From positions 3,438,031-3,502,030 of the forward strand of contig NZ_CP007597.1 in NCBI RefSeq assembly GCF_000661955.1: DNA of 64,000 bases. Reading direction: 5' to 3'. The position numbers were made by a program, and so were the translations under genes. The notes under the pieces are model-generated. The model saw only the letters and a program-made list of their open reading frames with translations. It ran no database searches and had not been told where the DNA came from. Every line of letters starts with the position of its first letter. Position 1 is the first letter of the stretch. This DNA is from Stenotrophomonas rhizophila (GTDB taxonomy: Bacteria; Pseudomonadota; Gammaproteobacteria; Xanthomonadales; Xanthomonadaceae). Below, in pieces: positions 16,055 to 26,283 of the stretch.

Positions 16055-17857
16055 ATGACCGCCAGCCCTGCACTCCCCACTGCGTCGCGCAGCGCCATCG
16101 TGCTGATCGCGTTGCTGCAGGGGCTGATGCTGTACGCCGCACAGGAAGCCGCCGACAGCTGGCCCTTCCACGCCCTCGGCAACCGCGTGTGCTGGTATGC
16201 CTGGGTGCTGAGCGTGCCCACCGCCGTCGCCCTGACGCTGGTGCAGCTGCGTGATCGACGCCTGTGGCTGCATGCTGGGCTGGCCTCGGTGCTGGTGCTG
16301 GCCCTGGCCAGCGGCATCGGCTGGACGCTCGGTGGCGGCGCCAAGGGGCTGGAGCAGAGCGGCGTGCTGTGGCCGTTCTCGGTCAGCATGGCCATCGCGG
16401 TGTTTGTCAGCCTGCCGTGGTGGCAGTTCCGCCTGCAGCACGGCCACTGGCGCGCGTCCTACGCCGCCCTGTTCGAACACGCCTGGCAGAACGGCTTGAC
16501 GCTGGCACTGGCGGTGGCTTTCACCGGCCTGACCTGGCTGCTGCTGTGGCTGTGGGCGGCGCTGTTCCAGCTGGTGGATATCGGCTTCTTCCATACCCTG
16601 TTCCGCGACGATGCCTTCATCGCGCTGGCCACCGGCACGCTGTTCGGCTTTGGCGTGCTGATCGGGCGAACCCAGCACCGCGCCATCCAGACGGTGCGTT
16701 CGGTGCTGTTCGCGGTGGGCCGTGGGCTGTTGCCGCTGTTGGCCTTCATTGCGCTGCTGTTCGTGCTCAGCCTGCCGTTCACCGGGCTCGAGCCGCTGTG
16801 GCGCACCCGCTCGGCGGCCAGCCTGCTGATCACCCTGTCGCTGCTGCTGGTGGTGTTCGTCAATGCGGTCTACCAGCACGACAGCGAGCAGCCCCCCTAC
16901 CCGGCCTGGCTGCGCCGCTTGATCGAGGCCGCCCTGCTCGCGCTGCCGGTATACGCGGCCGTGGCGCTGTACGCGATGGGGCTGCGCATCGCCCAGTACG
17001 GATGGACCCCGGAACGCTTCTGGGGCGCGCTGGTGGCCGTGCTGGTGTGCGGCTACGCGCTTGGCTATGCGCTGGCGGTGCTGCGCCCGGGCGCGCACTG
17101 GCTGCAGCGGCTTGAACCGGTGAACCGCTGGATGTGCTGGGCGGTGCTGGGCAGCGCGGTGCTGGCCAACTCGCCGCTGCTCGACCCGCTGCGGATCAGT
17201 GCCGGCAGCCAGCTGGCGCGCGTGCAGGCCGGTGCACCGGCGATCGACGCCGAGCAGGCCACTACCCTGCGCTTCGCCTACGGCCGCCACGGCGTGGACG
17301 CGCTCAAGACGCTGCAGCGCGACCCGCGTTTCAGCCAGGATGCACGCGCCGCCGGCGTGATCGTCTCCGCGCTGGCCCGCGACACGCGGTGGGGCCGGGA
17401 CAACCAACTGGGCGACATCGACGATGGCATTGCCGACCTGCCCGCGCTGCAGCGCCAGCTGACCCTCGCCAAGGGCCTGCCCACGCCGGACCCGGACTGG
17501 TGGCAGGCCGTGCTGGCGCGCACGCTGGCCCCCAGCGACTGCCTGGACGTGGGCCAGGACTGCGTGGTGCTGCGCCGCGACCTGGACAGCGACGGCGTGG
17601 ACGAGGTGCTGCTGTGCAACCTGTCGCCGCATCGTCGCCCCTACTGCCGGGTGCATGCCCGTGACGCAGGCCGGTGGCACGACGTCGGCATGGTGTCCTT
17701 CCCGGAGGGCGACGGCACCGGCGGCGTCGCCCGTGGCAACACCGCGTTGCGCGACGGCCAGCTGCACCTGCAGGCACCGCGCTGGCCCCGCCTGTCCATC
17801 GACGGCGGGCCGGCCCAGACCATCGACGAAACCGCCTACAAGGAATCACGCCCATGA
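16055..17857 (+). CDS. DUF4153 polytopic membrane protein
   Basis: 600 residues from the ATG at 16055. About eleven to twelve hydrophobic segments fill residues 10-400, followed by a soluble C-terminal third (about 400-600) with a Cys-containing segment near SDCLDVGQDC and acidic repeats (DLDSDGVDEVLL), possibly calcium-binding-like. The DUF4153 call comes from its general topology and the FHALGNRVCWYAWVL opening; function unknown. Its TGA overlaps the start of the glycosylase gene (ATGA). Confidence 0.75.
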   Translation: MTASPALPTASRSAIVLIALLQGLMLYAAQEAADSWPFHALGNRVCWYAWVLSVPTAVALTLVQLRDRRLWLHAGLASVLVLALASGIGWTLGGGAKGLEQSGVLWPFSVSMAIAVFVSLPWWQFRLQHGHWRASYAALFEHAWQNGLTLALAVAFTGLTWLLLWLWAALFQLVDIGFFHTLFRDDAFIALATGTLFGFGVLIGRTQHRAIQTVRSVLFAVGRGLLPLLAFIALLFVLSLPFTGLEPLWRTRSAASLLITLSLLLVVFVNAVYQHDSEQPPYPAWLRRLIEAALLALPVYAAVALYAMGLRIAQYGWTPERFWGALVAVLVCGYALGYALAVLRPGAHWLQRLEPVNRWMCWAVLGSAVLANSPLLDPLRISAGSQLARVQAGAPAIDAEQATTLRFAYGRHGVDALKTLQRDPRFSQDARAAGVIVSALARDTRWGRDNQLGDIDDGIADLPALQRQLTLAKGLPTPDPDWWQAVLARTLAPSDCLDVGQDCVVLRRDLDSDGVDEVLLCNLSPHRRPYCRVHARDAGRWHDVGMVSFPEGDGTGGVARGNTALRDGQLHLQAPRWPRLSIDGGPAQTIDETAYKESRP

Positions 17858-18399
17858 GCGGCTACTGCCTCATCGCCCCCGGCCACCCGGTCCACGGCCA
17901 TTACCACGACCACGAATACGGCTTCCCGCAGCGCGACGAGCGCGAGCTGTTCGAACGGCTGCTGCTGGAAATCAACCAGGCCGGCCTGAGCTGGGAAACC
18001 ATCCTGAAGAAGCGCGAGAGCTTCCGCGCGGCCTATTCCGGCTTCGACGTGGATACCGTGGCCGCTTACGGCGAGCGCGACATCGAGCGCCTGCTCAACG
18101 ATGCCGGCATCATCCGCAACCGGCTCAAGGTGCACGCAGCGGTGCACAACGCGCAGGTGATCCAGCAGCTGCGCGCCAGCCACGGCAGTTTCGCGGCGTG
18201 GCTGGACGCACACCATCCGCAGGACAAGGCGGCGTGGGTGAAGCTGTTCAAGAAGACGTTCCGCTTCACCGGCGGCGAGATCACCGGCGAGTTCCTGATG
18301 AGCCTGGGCTACCTGCCCGGTGCGCACAGCCCGGACTGCCCGGTATACGCGCGCCTGCAACGCCTGCGTGCCGGCCAACGGTCGGCACCGACCGGGTGA
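17854..18399 (+). CDS. DNA-3-methyladenine glycosylase I (Tag family)
   Basis: Base-excision repair enzyme that removes 3-methyladenine. 181 residues. Seen: YHDHEYG, QAGLSWETILKKRESF and DAGIIRNRLKV, all diagnostic for Tag. The zinc-snap residues are represented by Cys5 and the His-x-x-x-Cys pair in HSPDCP near the C-terminus. The N-terminus (SGYCLIAPG) departs from the CGW start of classical Tag, so it may be one of the divergent Tag paralogues. The gene overlaps the preceding membrane-protein gene by 4 bases. Confidence 0.88.
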   Translation: MSGYCLIAPGHPVHGHYHDHEYGFPQRDERELFERLLLEINQAGLSWETILKKRESFRAAYSGFDVDTVAAYGERDIERLLNDAGIIRNRLKVHAAVHNAQVIQQLRASHGSFAAWLDAHHPQDKAAWVKLFKKTFRFTGGEITGEFLMSLGYLPGAHSPDCPVYARLQRLRAGQRSAPTG

Positions 18400-18409
18400 T
18401 GCAGGGGGC

Positions 18410-19117
18410 TTACACCCCCATGTAACGACCCGGACGGTGGTTGAACATCAGCACCAGGCTGAGCACCACCGCACCGATCGCCGAATACATCACCTGCGAC
18501 GGGGACAGCACGAAGAACGCCACGCACATCAGCAGGGTATCGAAGGACATCTGCACCTTGCCGGCGCTCCAGCCGCGGGTGCGCTGCAGGTACACCGCCA
18601 GGATGCCGATGCCGCCCAGGCTGGCGCGGTGGCGGATGTAGAACAGGATACCGAGGCCAGCCAGCGCGCCGCCCACCAGGGCCGAATACAGCGGGGCGAT
18701 ATGGGCGAAATCGGCCCAGCGCGGCAGCAGGTCGGTGAGCGCGCCGCACGCGGTGACCGCCGCGAACGTCTTCAGGGTGAACTCCCAGCCCATCCGTCGC
18801 ACGGCCACCCAGTAGAACGGCAGGTTGACCAGCACGAACACCAGGCCGAAGTTCCAGTCGAAGGCGTAGTGCGCCAGGAAGGCCAGCCCGGCCATGCCGC
18901 CGATCATCAGCCCGCCCTTGGCGAAGATGGCCAGGCCCAGCGAGGCCACCAGCGTGGCCAGGATCATGCCCTGCACGTCCTCGGCCACCGAATGGCGCAG
19001 CGCTTTTTCATCGGCGACAGTGCCGGCACTGTCCGGCGGCGGGGTCAGCGGGCCAGCGGTGACCAGGTGGCCGTCAGCGTCGTCGCACGGCGCGGGGCCA
19101 TGGGAATCAAGGGACAT
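18410..19117 (-). CDS. YitT family membrane protein
   Basis: 235 residues with a 45-residue soluble N-terminus and five hydrophobic segments. Seen: the motif GLAIFAKGGLMIGGMAGLAFL and SLGGIGILAVYLQ, typical of the YitT/DUF161 family of inner-membrane proteins. Transport substrate unknown. It converges with the glycosylase gene; only 10 bases separate the two stops. Confidence 0.85.
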   Translation of the reverse strand: MSLDSHGPAPCDDADGHLVTAGPLTPPPDSAGTVADEKALRHSVAEDVQGMILATLVASLGLAIFAKGGLMIGGMAGLAFLAHYAFDWNFGLVFVLVNLPFYWVAVRRMGWEFTLKTFAAVTACGALTDLLPRWADFAHIAPLYSALVGGALAGLGILFYIRHRASLGGIGILAVYLQRTRGWSAGKVQMSFDTLLMCVAFFVLSPSQVMYSAIGAVVLSLVLMFNHRPGRYMGV

Positions 19118-19185
19118 GGGGGTGGGGGCTGTGCGTGGGGAGCGGTATTAGACACGATCAGCGTGACAGTTGCAGGTGAAATGAT

Positions 19186-19887
19186 TCAGAGAGCCATCCA
19201 GCTGCTGCCCGGGCCTGCGGCGCTCGGCGGCTCCAGGGTGAAAACCGCCTGGCCCAGGCGCTGGCGCACCACGAACACGCCCTGCTCCCACGCCGAGCGC
19301 TTGAACCAGTCGCGCTGGTCCAGCGCGGCCGGGCTGCGCATCGGGTGGCAGGCGATGAGCGCCCCGCCACGGTCCAGCACGCGTGCCTGCCAACGCTCGC
19401 CGAACCCGGCCCCCAGGCCGCGGTAGACCCGGACCCAACCGGCCCGGCCGGGCAGCGCCCGCCCCAGCCGTGCCACCTCGTCCTCGCGCTGGAAGCCCTG
19501 CGCGCGCACCGCAGCGGCAGCCGCCCGCCACGGGCCGGGATCGGCCCCCACGCGGTCGATCAGCGCCAGCCCGTGCTGTTCGATCAACGCCAGTACCGCG
19601 CGCTCGCGGGTTGCGGGGTCGCTGCCGGCGTAGGCAGCGAAATCGAACGGGTCTACGCACACCACGCTGGCCCCTGGGCAGCGCTGGTAGCGTGGTTCAT
19701 CGCCGGGCGGACCGCATTGCAGGGTCAGCAGGCTGGCGCCATCGAGTACGTAGTCGCGCGGCAACGCCGCCATGAAGAGCGCGGCCACATGGTAGGCGTC
19801 CGCGCGAAACGGAACGCCGTCGAGCACGCGCCCGGCGTGGGTGACGTCGGGGCTGGATTCCACGCGTAGTTCGGTGAAGCGGGGCAT
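19186..19887 (-). CDS. Hypothetical protein, 233 residues
   Basis: No family recognised. The start at 19887 (MPRFTELRVESS) was preferred to upstream starts because the upstream codons are rich in rare-looking composition. No signal peptide or membrane segment. The central part (PRDYVLDGASLLTLQCGPPGDEP) has the look of an alpha/beta fold, and three cysteines are scattered. It lies 69 bases downstream of the yitT start region on the same strand, between the yitT-like gene and a DUF4287 gene. Confidence 0.6.
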   Translation of the reverse strand: MPRFTELRVESSPDVTHAGRVLDGVPFRADAYHVAALFMAALPRDYVLDGASLLTLQCGPPGDEPRYQRCPGASVVCVDPFDFAAYAGSDPATRERAVLALIEQHGLALIDRVGADPGPWRAAAAAVRAQGFQREDEVARLGRALPGRAGWVRVYRGLGAGFGERWQARVLDRGGALIACHPMRSPAALDQRDWFKRSAWEQGVFVVRQRLGQAVFTLEPPSAAGPGSSWMAL

Positions 19888-19951
19888 CGCGGCGTGACTC
19901 CTGTCGGCGGCAAGGCCGCACAGCATGCCACTGTCACGCGGGCCGCTGCGC

Positions 19952-20170
19952 TCAACCGACCCGTGCAGCGGCCAGGTGATGGGCCACCAGCGCGTTGGCG
20001 TGGCCATGGCCCAGGCCGTGTTCGGTCTTCAGGAAGGCCACCAGCTCCATGTGCTTGAGCCCGCCCTGCGCAACCAGCAGCGCCAGCCAGTGGCCGACCG
20101 GCTGGCCGTAGGTCTTTTCGATGGACGGGAAGTACGACGCCGGGCCTTTCAGGGTGGGGGTATCGCTCAT
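19952..20170 (-). CDS. DUF4287 domain protein
   Basis: 72 residues. Seen: KTYGQPVGHWLALL and GLKHMELVAFLKTEHGLGHGHANALVAHH, the characteristic DUF4287 helix-rich sequence. The same domain is often fused to DUF5655. Function unknown; a small cytosolic protein. The start at 20170 follows a longer open frame that has no plausible sequence. Confidence 0.85.
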   Translation of the reverse strand: MSDTPTLKGPASYFPSIEKTYGQPVGHWLALLVAQGGLKHMELVAFLKTEHGLGHGHANALVAHHLAAARVG

Positions 20171-20341
20171 GGCGGATGCCTCGCAGGAGTGGCGCGCCGC
20201 CGGAATGGCGGGGCTCGTTGTGTATGACGTGGCGGGGGGCGCGAAATCGACACGGGCTTTCATGCCCGCTGAACACCCCGCTGCCGCAGCATGCCAGGGC
20301 ACCTCCGCACCCTCCCCTCGTCCTTTGCAGGAGTCCGCGTC

Positions 20342-21163
20342 ATGCCCTACCTGACCACCGCCGACAACACCCGGATCTTCTACAGGGACTGGGGCCACGG
20401 CCAGCCCATCGTGTTCCACCACGGCTGGCCGCTCACTGCCGATGACTGGGACACCCAGCTGCAGTTCTTCCTGCTGCAGGGCTACCGGGTCATCGCGCAC
20501 GACCGCCGCGGCCATGGCCGGTCCTCGCAGACCAGCGGCGGCCACGAGATGGACACCTACGTGGCCGACGTCAACGCGCTGGCCGACCACCTGGACCTGC
20601 GCGATGCGGTGCACGTGGGTCATTCCACCGGTGGCGGCGAAGTGGCGCACTACGTGGCCCAGGCGAAACCCGGCCGGGTGGCCAAGGCGGTGTTGATCGG
20701 CGCGGTGCCGCCGATCATGGTGCAGAGCGAGCGCAACCCGGGCGGAACGCCGAAAGCGGTGTTCGACGGCTTCCGCCAGCAGCTGGCTGCAGGCCGCGCC
20801 AACTTCTACCGCGAGGTGCCCATTCCGTTTTACGGTTTCAACCGCGACGGTGCGCCGGTCCAGCAGGGGGTGGTCGACAACTGGTGGCGCCAGGGGATGA
20901 TGGGGGCGATCAACGCGCACTACGACTGCATCAAGGCGTTTTCGGAAACCGACTTCACCGAGGATCTGAAGAAGATCGATGTGCCGGTGCTGGTGATGCA
21001 TGGCGATGACGACCAGATCGTGCCGATCGCCGATTCGGCCGAGCTTGCGATCAAACTGCTCAGGCATGGCACGTTGAAGGTCTACCCGGGGTATCCGCAC
21101 GGCATGTGCACCACGCATGCCGAGGTGATCAACCGGGATCTTCTGGCGTTTATCCGGGGATGA
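20342..21163 (+). CDS. Haloperoxidase-type alpha/beta hydrolase
   Basis: 273 residues. Seen: FHHGWP oxyanion motif, DRRGHGRS, nucleophile Ser95 in VGHSTGG, Asp in MHGDDDQIVP and His in YPGYPHGM. This is the arylesterase/cofactor-free chloroperoxidase subgroup, which usually accepts small esters and shows perhydrolase activity. No signal peptide, so cytosolic. RBS AGGAG lies 8 bases before the ATG; the open frame upstream (20291) is unlikely to be coding. Confidence 0.9.
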   Translation: MPYLTTADNTRIFYRDWGHGQPIVFHHGWPLTADDWDTQLQFFLLQGYRVIAHDRRGHGRSSQTSGGHEMDTYVADVNALADHLDLRDAVHVGHSTGGGEVAHYVAQAKPGRVAKAVLIGAVPPIMVQSERNPGGTPKAVFDGFRQQLAAGRANFYREVPIPFYGFNRDGAPVQQGVVDNWWRQGMMGAINAHYDCIKAFSETDFTEDLKKIDVPVLVMHGDDDQIVPIADSAELAIKLLRHGTLKVYPGYPHGMCTTHAEVINRDLLAFIRG

Positions 21164-21168
21164 GGGGC

Positions 21169-21337
21169 GTACCGACCAACGGTCGGTACCTACCGGGGTG
21201 ATTGGATGATTGGGGTACCGACCAACGGTCGGTACCTACCCGGAGGGTTGGGTGATCGGGGTACCGACCCCGGGATGGCGGGGTGATCGGCGTGCCGATC
21301 ACGGGGCCGGTAGCGCACGACCGTTGGTCGTGCGTGC
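21169..21337. repeat. Second REP family: three palindromes with GTAG/CTAC ends
   Basis: Two copies of TACCGACC-AA-CGGTCGGTA followed by CTAC (21169-21193 and 21215-21239) and one related unit headed by GTAG at 21310 with stem CGCACGACC-GTT-GGTCGTGCG. Stem sequence differs from the main GCCGGCC family, but the tetranucleotide head is the same. The three units lie between the hydrolase and aldo/keto reductase genes. Confidence 0.8.
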
Positions 21338-21349
21338 GCCTTGCAGGTA

Positions 21350-22453
<1,104 letters not shown>

Positions 22454-22470
22454 CTATGCCCGTGCCTGCC

Positions 22471-23055
22471 TCAGCGCTCCGTATCCGGCAGTGACAGCCC
22501 GAACAGCACCAGCAGCAGGAAACCCGCGCCGAACAGCAGCAACAGGATGTGCCACACCCCGAAACGGTCCATGCGCTGCATGTCCACGCCTTCCTCGCGG
22601 TGGTAGCGCCGCAGCAGGCTGTTGATCGGCAGGATGGGCACGAAGGTCAACAACGACACCAGCCCCATGCCGCCCGGCAGGCGTCCGCCCAGGTTGAGCA
22701 GGAAGTACACCGCCGCCAGCAGTCCCGGCGCGAAGGCCAGTTCGCGGCGGCGGCTGACGGCGATGTCACGCAGGTCGCTGAAACACAGGAACGACCACAG
22801 CGGGGCGAACAGGGCGCGCGCCCAGGGCCACTGGGTGCCGCCGGTCTCGCGCTTGATCGCCCGCCAGTTCTGCCAGAACCAGTACAACGGGTACAGCCCG
22901 AGCGTCACCAGCGACAGCGAGGCCAGTTTCAGCGTGGGCGGTGAGTAATACACGGCAGCGACCACATCGCGCGTGGCGATGCGGGGTGCCGGGGAAAACG
23001 GTGGTGCTGCGACCGGCAGAGTTGCCGGCGCACGGTAAGGATCGTCCACTTCCAT
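22471..23055 (-). CDS. DUF4234-like membrane protein
   Basis: 194 residues: a proline-rich cytosolic N-terminus, then four hydrophobic segments. Seen: SLVTLGLYPLYWFWQNWRAIKRETG, the pattern of DUF4234 proteins. The central loop carries SDLRDIAVSRRRE. Function unknown. It is transcribed away from yggS and pilT, 171 bases past the end of pilU. Confidence 0.75.
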   Translation of the reverse strand: MEVDDPYRAPATLPVAAPPFSPAPRIATRDVVAAVYYSPPTLKLASLSLVTLGLYPLYWFWQNWRAIKRETGGTQWPWARALFAPLWSFLCFSDLRDIAVSRRRELAFAPGLLAAVYFLLNLGGRLPGGMGLVSLLTFVPILPINSLLRRYHREEGVDMQRMDRFGVWHILLLLFGAGFLLLVLFGLSLPDTER

Positions 23056-23226
23056 ATGCGGATCACCTGCAATGCATCTACCGGCGAGGTGCCGGCGCCC
23101 CCTGTATCCCGGGAACCCGGGACGGCGCGACTATCGCAGAGCGCCGGGGGTTTTTCCAGATCCCCCGCGGCCCGGCGCACGGGGGCGGGCGGGGGCAAGG
23201 GCGCGCGTCGTGCGCGCCCGGTGCGG

Positions 23227-24369
23227 TCAGCGGACCTCGGAGATCTCCACCCCGTCCAGGCCCTGCGACAGCGTGCGCGCATCGCCGCCCTGCGACAGCT
23301 TGATGCGCAGGCGCACTTCGTTCTGCGAATCGGCGTAGCGCAGTGCGTCTTCGTAGCTGATCTCACCGGCCTGGTACAGCTCGAACAGGCTCTGGTCGAA
23401 GGTGCGCATGCCCAGCTGCACCGACTCCTTCATCACTTCCTTGAGCTTGTGGATCTCGCCATCGCGGATGTAGTCCTGCACCAGCGGCGTGCCCAGCATG
23501 ATCTCCATCGCCACCTTGCGCGACTTGCCATCCGGCGAGGGAATCAGCTGCTGCGCCACCACGCCCTTGAGGTTCAGCGACAGGTCCATCAGCAACTGGT
23601 TGCGGCGGTCTTCGGGGAAGAAGTTGATGATGCGGTCCATCGCCTGGTTGGCGTTGTTGGCGTGCAGCGTGCACAGCACCAGGTGGCCGGTTTCGGCGAA
23701 GGCGATGGCGTGGTCCATGCCCTCGCGGGTACGCACCTCGCCGATCATGATCACGTCCGGTGCCTGGCGCAGGGTGTTCTTCAGCGCCGCTTCCCAGCTG
23801 TCGGTATCGATGCCCACTTCGCGCTGGGTGATGATGCAGCCCTCGTGCTTGTGCACGAATTCGATCGGGTCTTCGATGGTGATGATGTGCCCGGTCGAGT
23901 TGTGGTTGCGGTAGCCGATCATCGCCGCCAGCGAGGTCGATTTACCGGTACCGGTAGCGCCCACGAACAGGATGATGCCGCGCTTGGTCATCGCCAGCGT
24001 CTTGATGATCGGCGGCAGGCTCAGCTCTTCCACGGTGGGAATGCGCGTCTCGATGCGACGCAGCACCATGCCCACCTGGTTGCGCTGGTAGAAGCAGCTC
24101 ACGCGGAACCGGCCCACGCCGGACAGGCCGATGGCGAAGTTGCACTCGTGGGTCTTTTCGAACTCTTCGCGCTGCGCCGGCGTCATCACGTTGAGCACCA
24201 GGTCGCGGCTCTGCTGTGGCGTGAGCGGGGTCTGGGTGATCGGCGAGATCTTGCCGTTGACCTTGATCGCCGGCGGCATGCCCGCGGTGATGAACAGGTC
24301 CGACGCCTTCTGGTGCGCCATCAGCTTGAGGAACGAGGTGAAGTCGATGGTCGTGGTGGTGGTGTTCAT
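23227..24369 (-). CDS. pilU: Type IV pilus retraction ATPase PilU
   Basis: PilT paralogue that assists pilus disassembly. 380 residues, longer than PilT by a C-terminal extension. Seen: N-terminal PAS-like domain, Walker A GATGTGKST, the Asp-box EDPIEFVHKHEGCIITQREVG, Walker B MIGEVRTREGMDHAI and the HANNANQAMDRI His box. The C-terminal QGLDGVEISEV tail differs from PilT. It is downstream of pilT and probably in the same operon, 78 bases after it, although a REP-like doublet lies in the gap. Confidence 0.94.
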   Translation of the reverse strand: MNTTTTTIDFTSFLKLMAHQKASDLFITAGMPPAIKVNGKISPITQTPLTPQQSRDLVLNVMTPAQREEFEKTHECNFAIGLSGVGRFRVSCFYQRNQVGMVLRRIETRIPTVEELSLPPIIKTLAMTKRGIILFVGATGTGKSTSLAAMIGYRNHNSTGHIITIEDPIEFVHKHEGCIITQREVGIDTDSWEAALKNTLRQAPDVIMIGEVRTREGMDHAIAFAETGHLVLCTLHANNANQAMDRIINFFPEDRRNQLLMDLSLNLKGVVAQQLIPSPDGKSRKVAMEIMLGTPLVQDYIRDGEIHKLKEVMKESVQLGMRTFDQSLFELYQAGEISYEDALRYADSQNEVRLRIKLSQGGDARTLSQGLDGVEISEVR

Positions 24370-24394
24370 TGCGGTGTGCTCCGAAGATTGCCGG

Positions 24395-24446
24395 GAGCCG
24401 GCCAGCGGCCGGCGATGCAGGACGCCGGGCAGCGCCCGGCTCTACC
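24395..24446. repeat. Two REP-like palindromes between pilT and pilU
   Basis: GAGCCGGCCAGCGGCCGGC (24395-24413) is the inverted stem of the main REP family without its CTAC. GCCGGGCAGCGCCCGGCTCTAC (24424-24445) is a second variant ending in CTAC. The pair sits in the 78-base gap of the pilT-pilU operon and could act as a processing or attenuation site (inference). Confidence 0.7.
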
Positions 24447-24447
24447 A

Positions 24448-25485
24448 TCATTCGAAGATCCGCTTGTCCTTGGCGTACTCGCGCGCCTGGTTGCGGGTGA
24501 TCAGGCTGCGCTTGACCAGATCCTGCAGGTGCTGGTCCAGGGTCATCATGCCCATCTGCTGGCCGGTCTGGATGGCCGAGTACATCTGCGCCACCTTGTC
24601 CTCGCGGATCAGGTTGCGGATGGCCGGGGTGCCCACCATGATTTCCCATGCAGCGGTTCGCCCGCCACCGACCTTCTTCAACAGTGCCTGAGAGATCACC
24701 GCACGCAGCGACTCGGACAGCATCGAGCGCACCATCGGCTTCTCGCCGGCGGGGAACACGTCGATGATGCGGTCGATGGTCTTGGCCGCCGAACTGGTAT
24801 GCAGCGTGCCGAACACCAGATGGCCGGTTTCCGCGGCGGTCAGCGCCAGGCGGATGGTTTCCAGGTCGCGCAATTCGCCGACCAGGATGATGTCCGGGTC
24901 TTCACGCAGGGCCGAGCGCAGCGCTTCGTTGAAGCCGTGCGTGTCACGGTGCACTTCGCGCTGGTTGATCAGGCACTTCTGCGAGGTGTGCACGAATTCG
25001 ATCGGGTCCTCGACGGTGAGGATGTGGCCGTATTCGTTCTTGTTGATGTGGTCGATCATCGCCGCCAGCGTGGTCGACTTGCCCGAACCGGTCGGGCCGG
25101 TGACCAGGATCAGGCCCTGCGGCTGGTCGATCAGTTCGCGGAAGATCGGCGGCACGGCCAGGTCTTCCAGCGTCAACACTTCCGAGGGAATGGTACGGAA
25201 CACCGCACCGGCACCCCGGTTCTGGTTGAACGCGTTGACGCGGAAACGCGCCAGCGAAGGAATCTCGAACGAGAAGTCGACCTCGAGGAATTCCTCGTAA
25301 TCGCGGCGCTGCTTGTCCGACATGATGTCGTACACAAGCGCATGCACCTGCTTGTGGTCCAAGGCCGGAATGTTGATGCGACGGACATCGCCGTCCACGC
25401 GGATCATCGGCGGCAAGCCGGCCGACAGATGAAGATCCGACGCTTTGTTCTTTACGGAAAACGCCAACAGTTCGGCGATATCCAT
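24448..25485 (-). CDS. pilT: Type IV pilus twitching motility ATPase PilT
   Basis: Hexameric motor that retracts type IV pili. 345 residues. Seen: Walker A GPTGSGKST, Asp box EDPIEFVHTSQKCLINQREV, Walker B ILVGELRDLETI, the HTSSAAKTIDRI His box, and the AIRNLIRE C-terminal motif needed for retraction. It is divergent from yggS with an 86-base intergenic region. Confidence 0.97.
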   Translation of the reverse strand: MDIAELLAFSVKNKASDLHLSAGLPPMIRVDGDVRRINIPALDHKQVHALVYDIMSDKQRRDYEEFLEVDFSFEIPSLARFRVNAFNQNRGAGAVFRTIPSEVLTLEDLAVPPIFRELIDQPQGLILVTGPTGSGKSTTLAAMIDHINKNEYGHILTVEDPIEFVHTSQKCLINQREVHRDTHGFNEALRSALREDPDIILVGELRDLETIRLALTAAETGHLVFGTLHTSSAAKTIDRIIDVFPAGEKPMVRSMLSESLRAVISQALLKKVGGGRTAAWEIMVGTPAIRNLIREDKVAQMYSAIQTGQQMGMMTLDQHLQDLVKRSLITRNQAREYAKDKRIFE

Positions 25486-25538
25486 GCGCTGCTACTCCCC
25501 ATGACTGCTGCGACTGGAAGGTTCTTTCCCCGGGCGGC

Positions 25539-25544
25539 AGTATA
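25539..25544 (-). promoter_or_regulatory. Candidate -10 element for pilT
   Basis: TATACT on the minus strand, about 54 bases before the pilT ATG. No good -35 is visible at the right spacing, so this is a weak call based on the match to the -10 consensus in a GC-rich intergenic region. Confidence 0.35.
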
Positions 25545-25571
25545 GCGTTCCTGATCTACCGGAAAACGCCC

Positions 25572-26252
25572 GTGTCCGCGCTGCCCCTGTCCACGATATT
25601 GCTGAACCTGCACAACGCGGCTGCCGCCGCCGGGCGGCCAGACCCGGTGCTGTTGGCGGTCTCCAAGACCCAGCCGGCCGAGGCGGTGGCGGCACTGGCC
25701 GCCCAGGGCCAACGTGCGTTCGGCGAAAACTACGTGCAGGAGGCCGTGGCCAAGATCGACGCACTGGCGGCGCAGGGACTGGAATGGCACCTGATCGGCC
25801 ACCTGCAGTCCAACAAGGCCGAGCTGGCCGCACAGCGCTTCGACTGGGTGCAGAGCGTGGACCGGCCCAAGCTGGTGGCGGCGTTGGCCGCGCACCGGCC
25901 GGCGGCGCTGGCCCCGTTGAACGTGCTCATCCAGGTCAACATCGACGACGAGGACAGCAAGCATGGCTGCGCCCCCGAGGACGTGCCTGCGCTGGCCGCT
26001 GCCATCGAGGCCGCGCCACGCCTGCAGCTGCGCGGGCTGATGGCCATTCCCGCCCCGTGGCCCCAGGCCGAGCGCCGCCAGCAGGCGTTCGCGCGCATGC
26101 GCGCCCTGTTGGACACACTGGCCGCGACGCATCCGCAGGTGGACACACTGTCGATGGGCATGAGCAGCGACTACGCCGAGGCCATCGCCCAGGGCGCCAC
26201 CCTGGTGCGGATCGGCACCGCCCTGTTCGGCGCGCGCCCGCGCCCGGCCTGA
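25572..26252 (+). CDS. PLP homeostasis protein YggS
   Basis: Pyridoxal-phosphate-binding protein of the PLPBP/UPF0001 family. 226 residues from a GTG start. Seen: the PLP lysine in LLAVSKTQPAEAV, FGENYVQEA, WHLIGHLQSNK, SVDRPKL and LSMGMSSDY. The GTG was chosen because no ATG lies between it and the family N-terminus. Adjacent to pilT and proC, the common order. RBS is weak. Confidence 0.95.
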   Translation: MSALPLSTILLNLHNAAAAAGRPDPVLLAVSKTQPAEAVAALAAQGQRAFGENYVQEAVAKIDALAAQGLEWHLIGHLQSNKAELAAQRFDWVQSVDRPKLVAALAAHRPAALAPLNVLIQVNIDDEDSKHGCAPEDVPALAAAIEAAPRLQLRGLMAIPAPWPQAERRQQAFARMRALLDTLAATHPQVDTLSMGMSSDYAEAIAQGATLVRIGTALFGARPRPA

Positions 26253-26283
26253 CTCCCTTTCATACGCACTACCCGGAGATTGC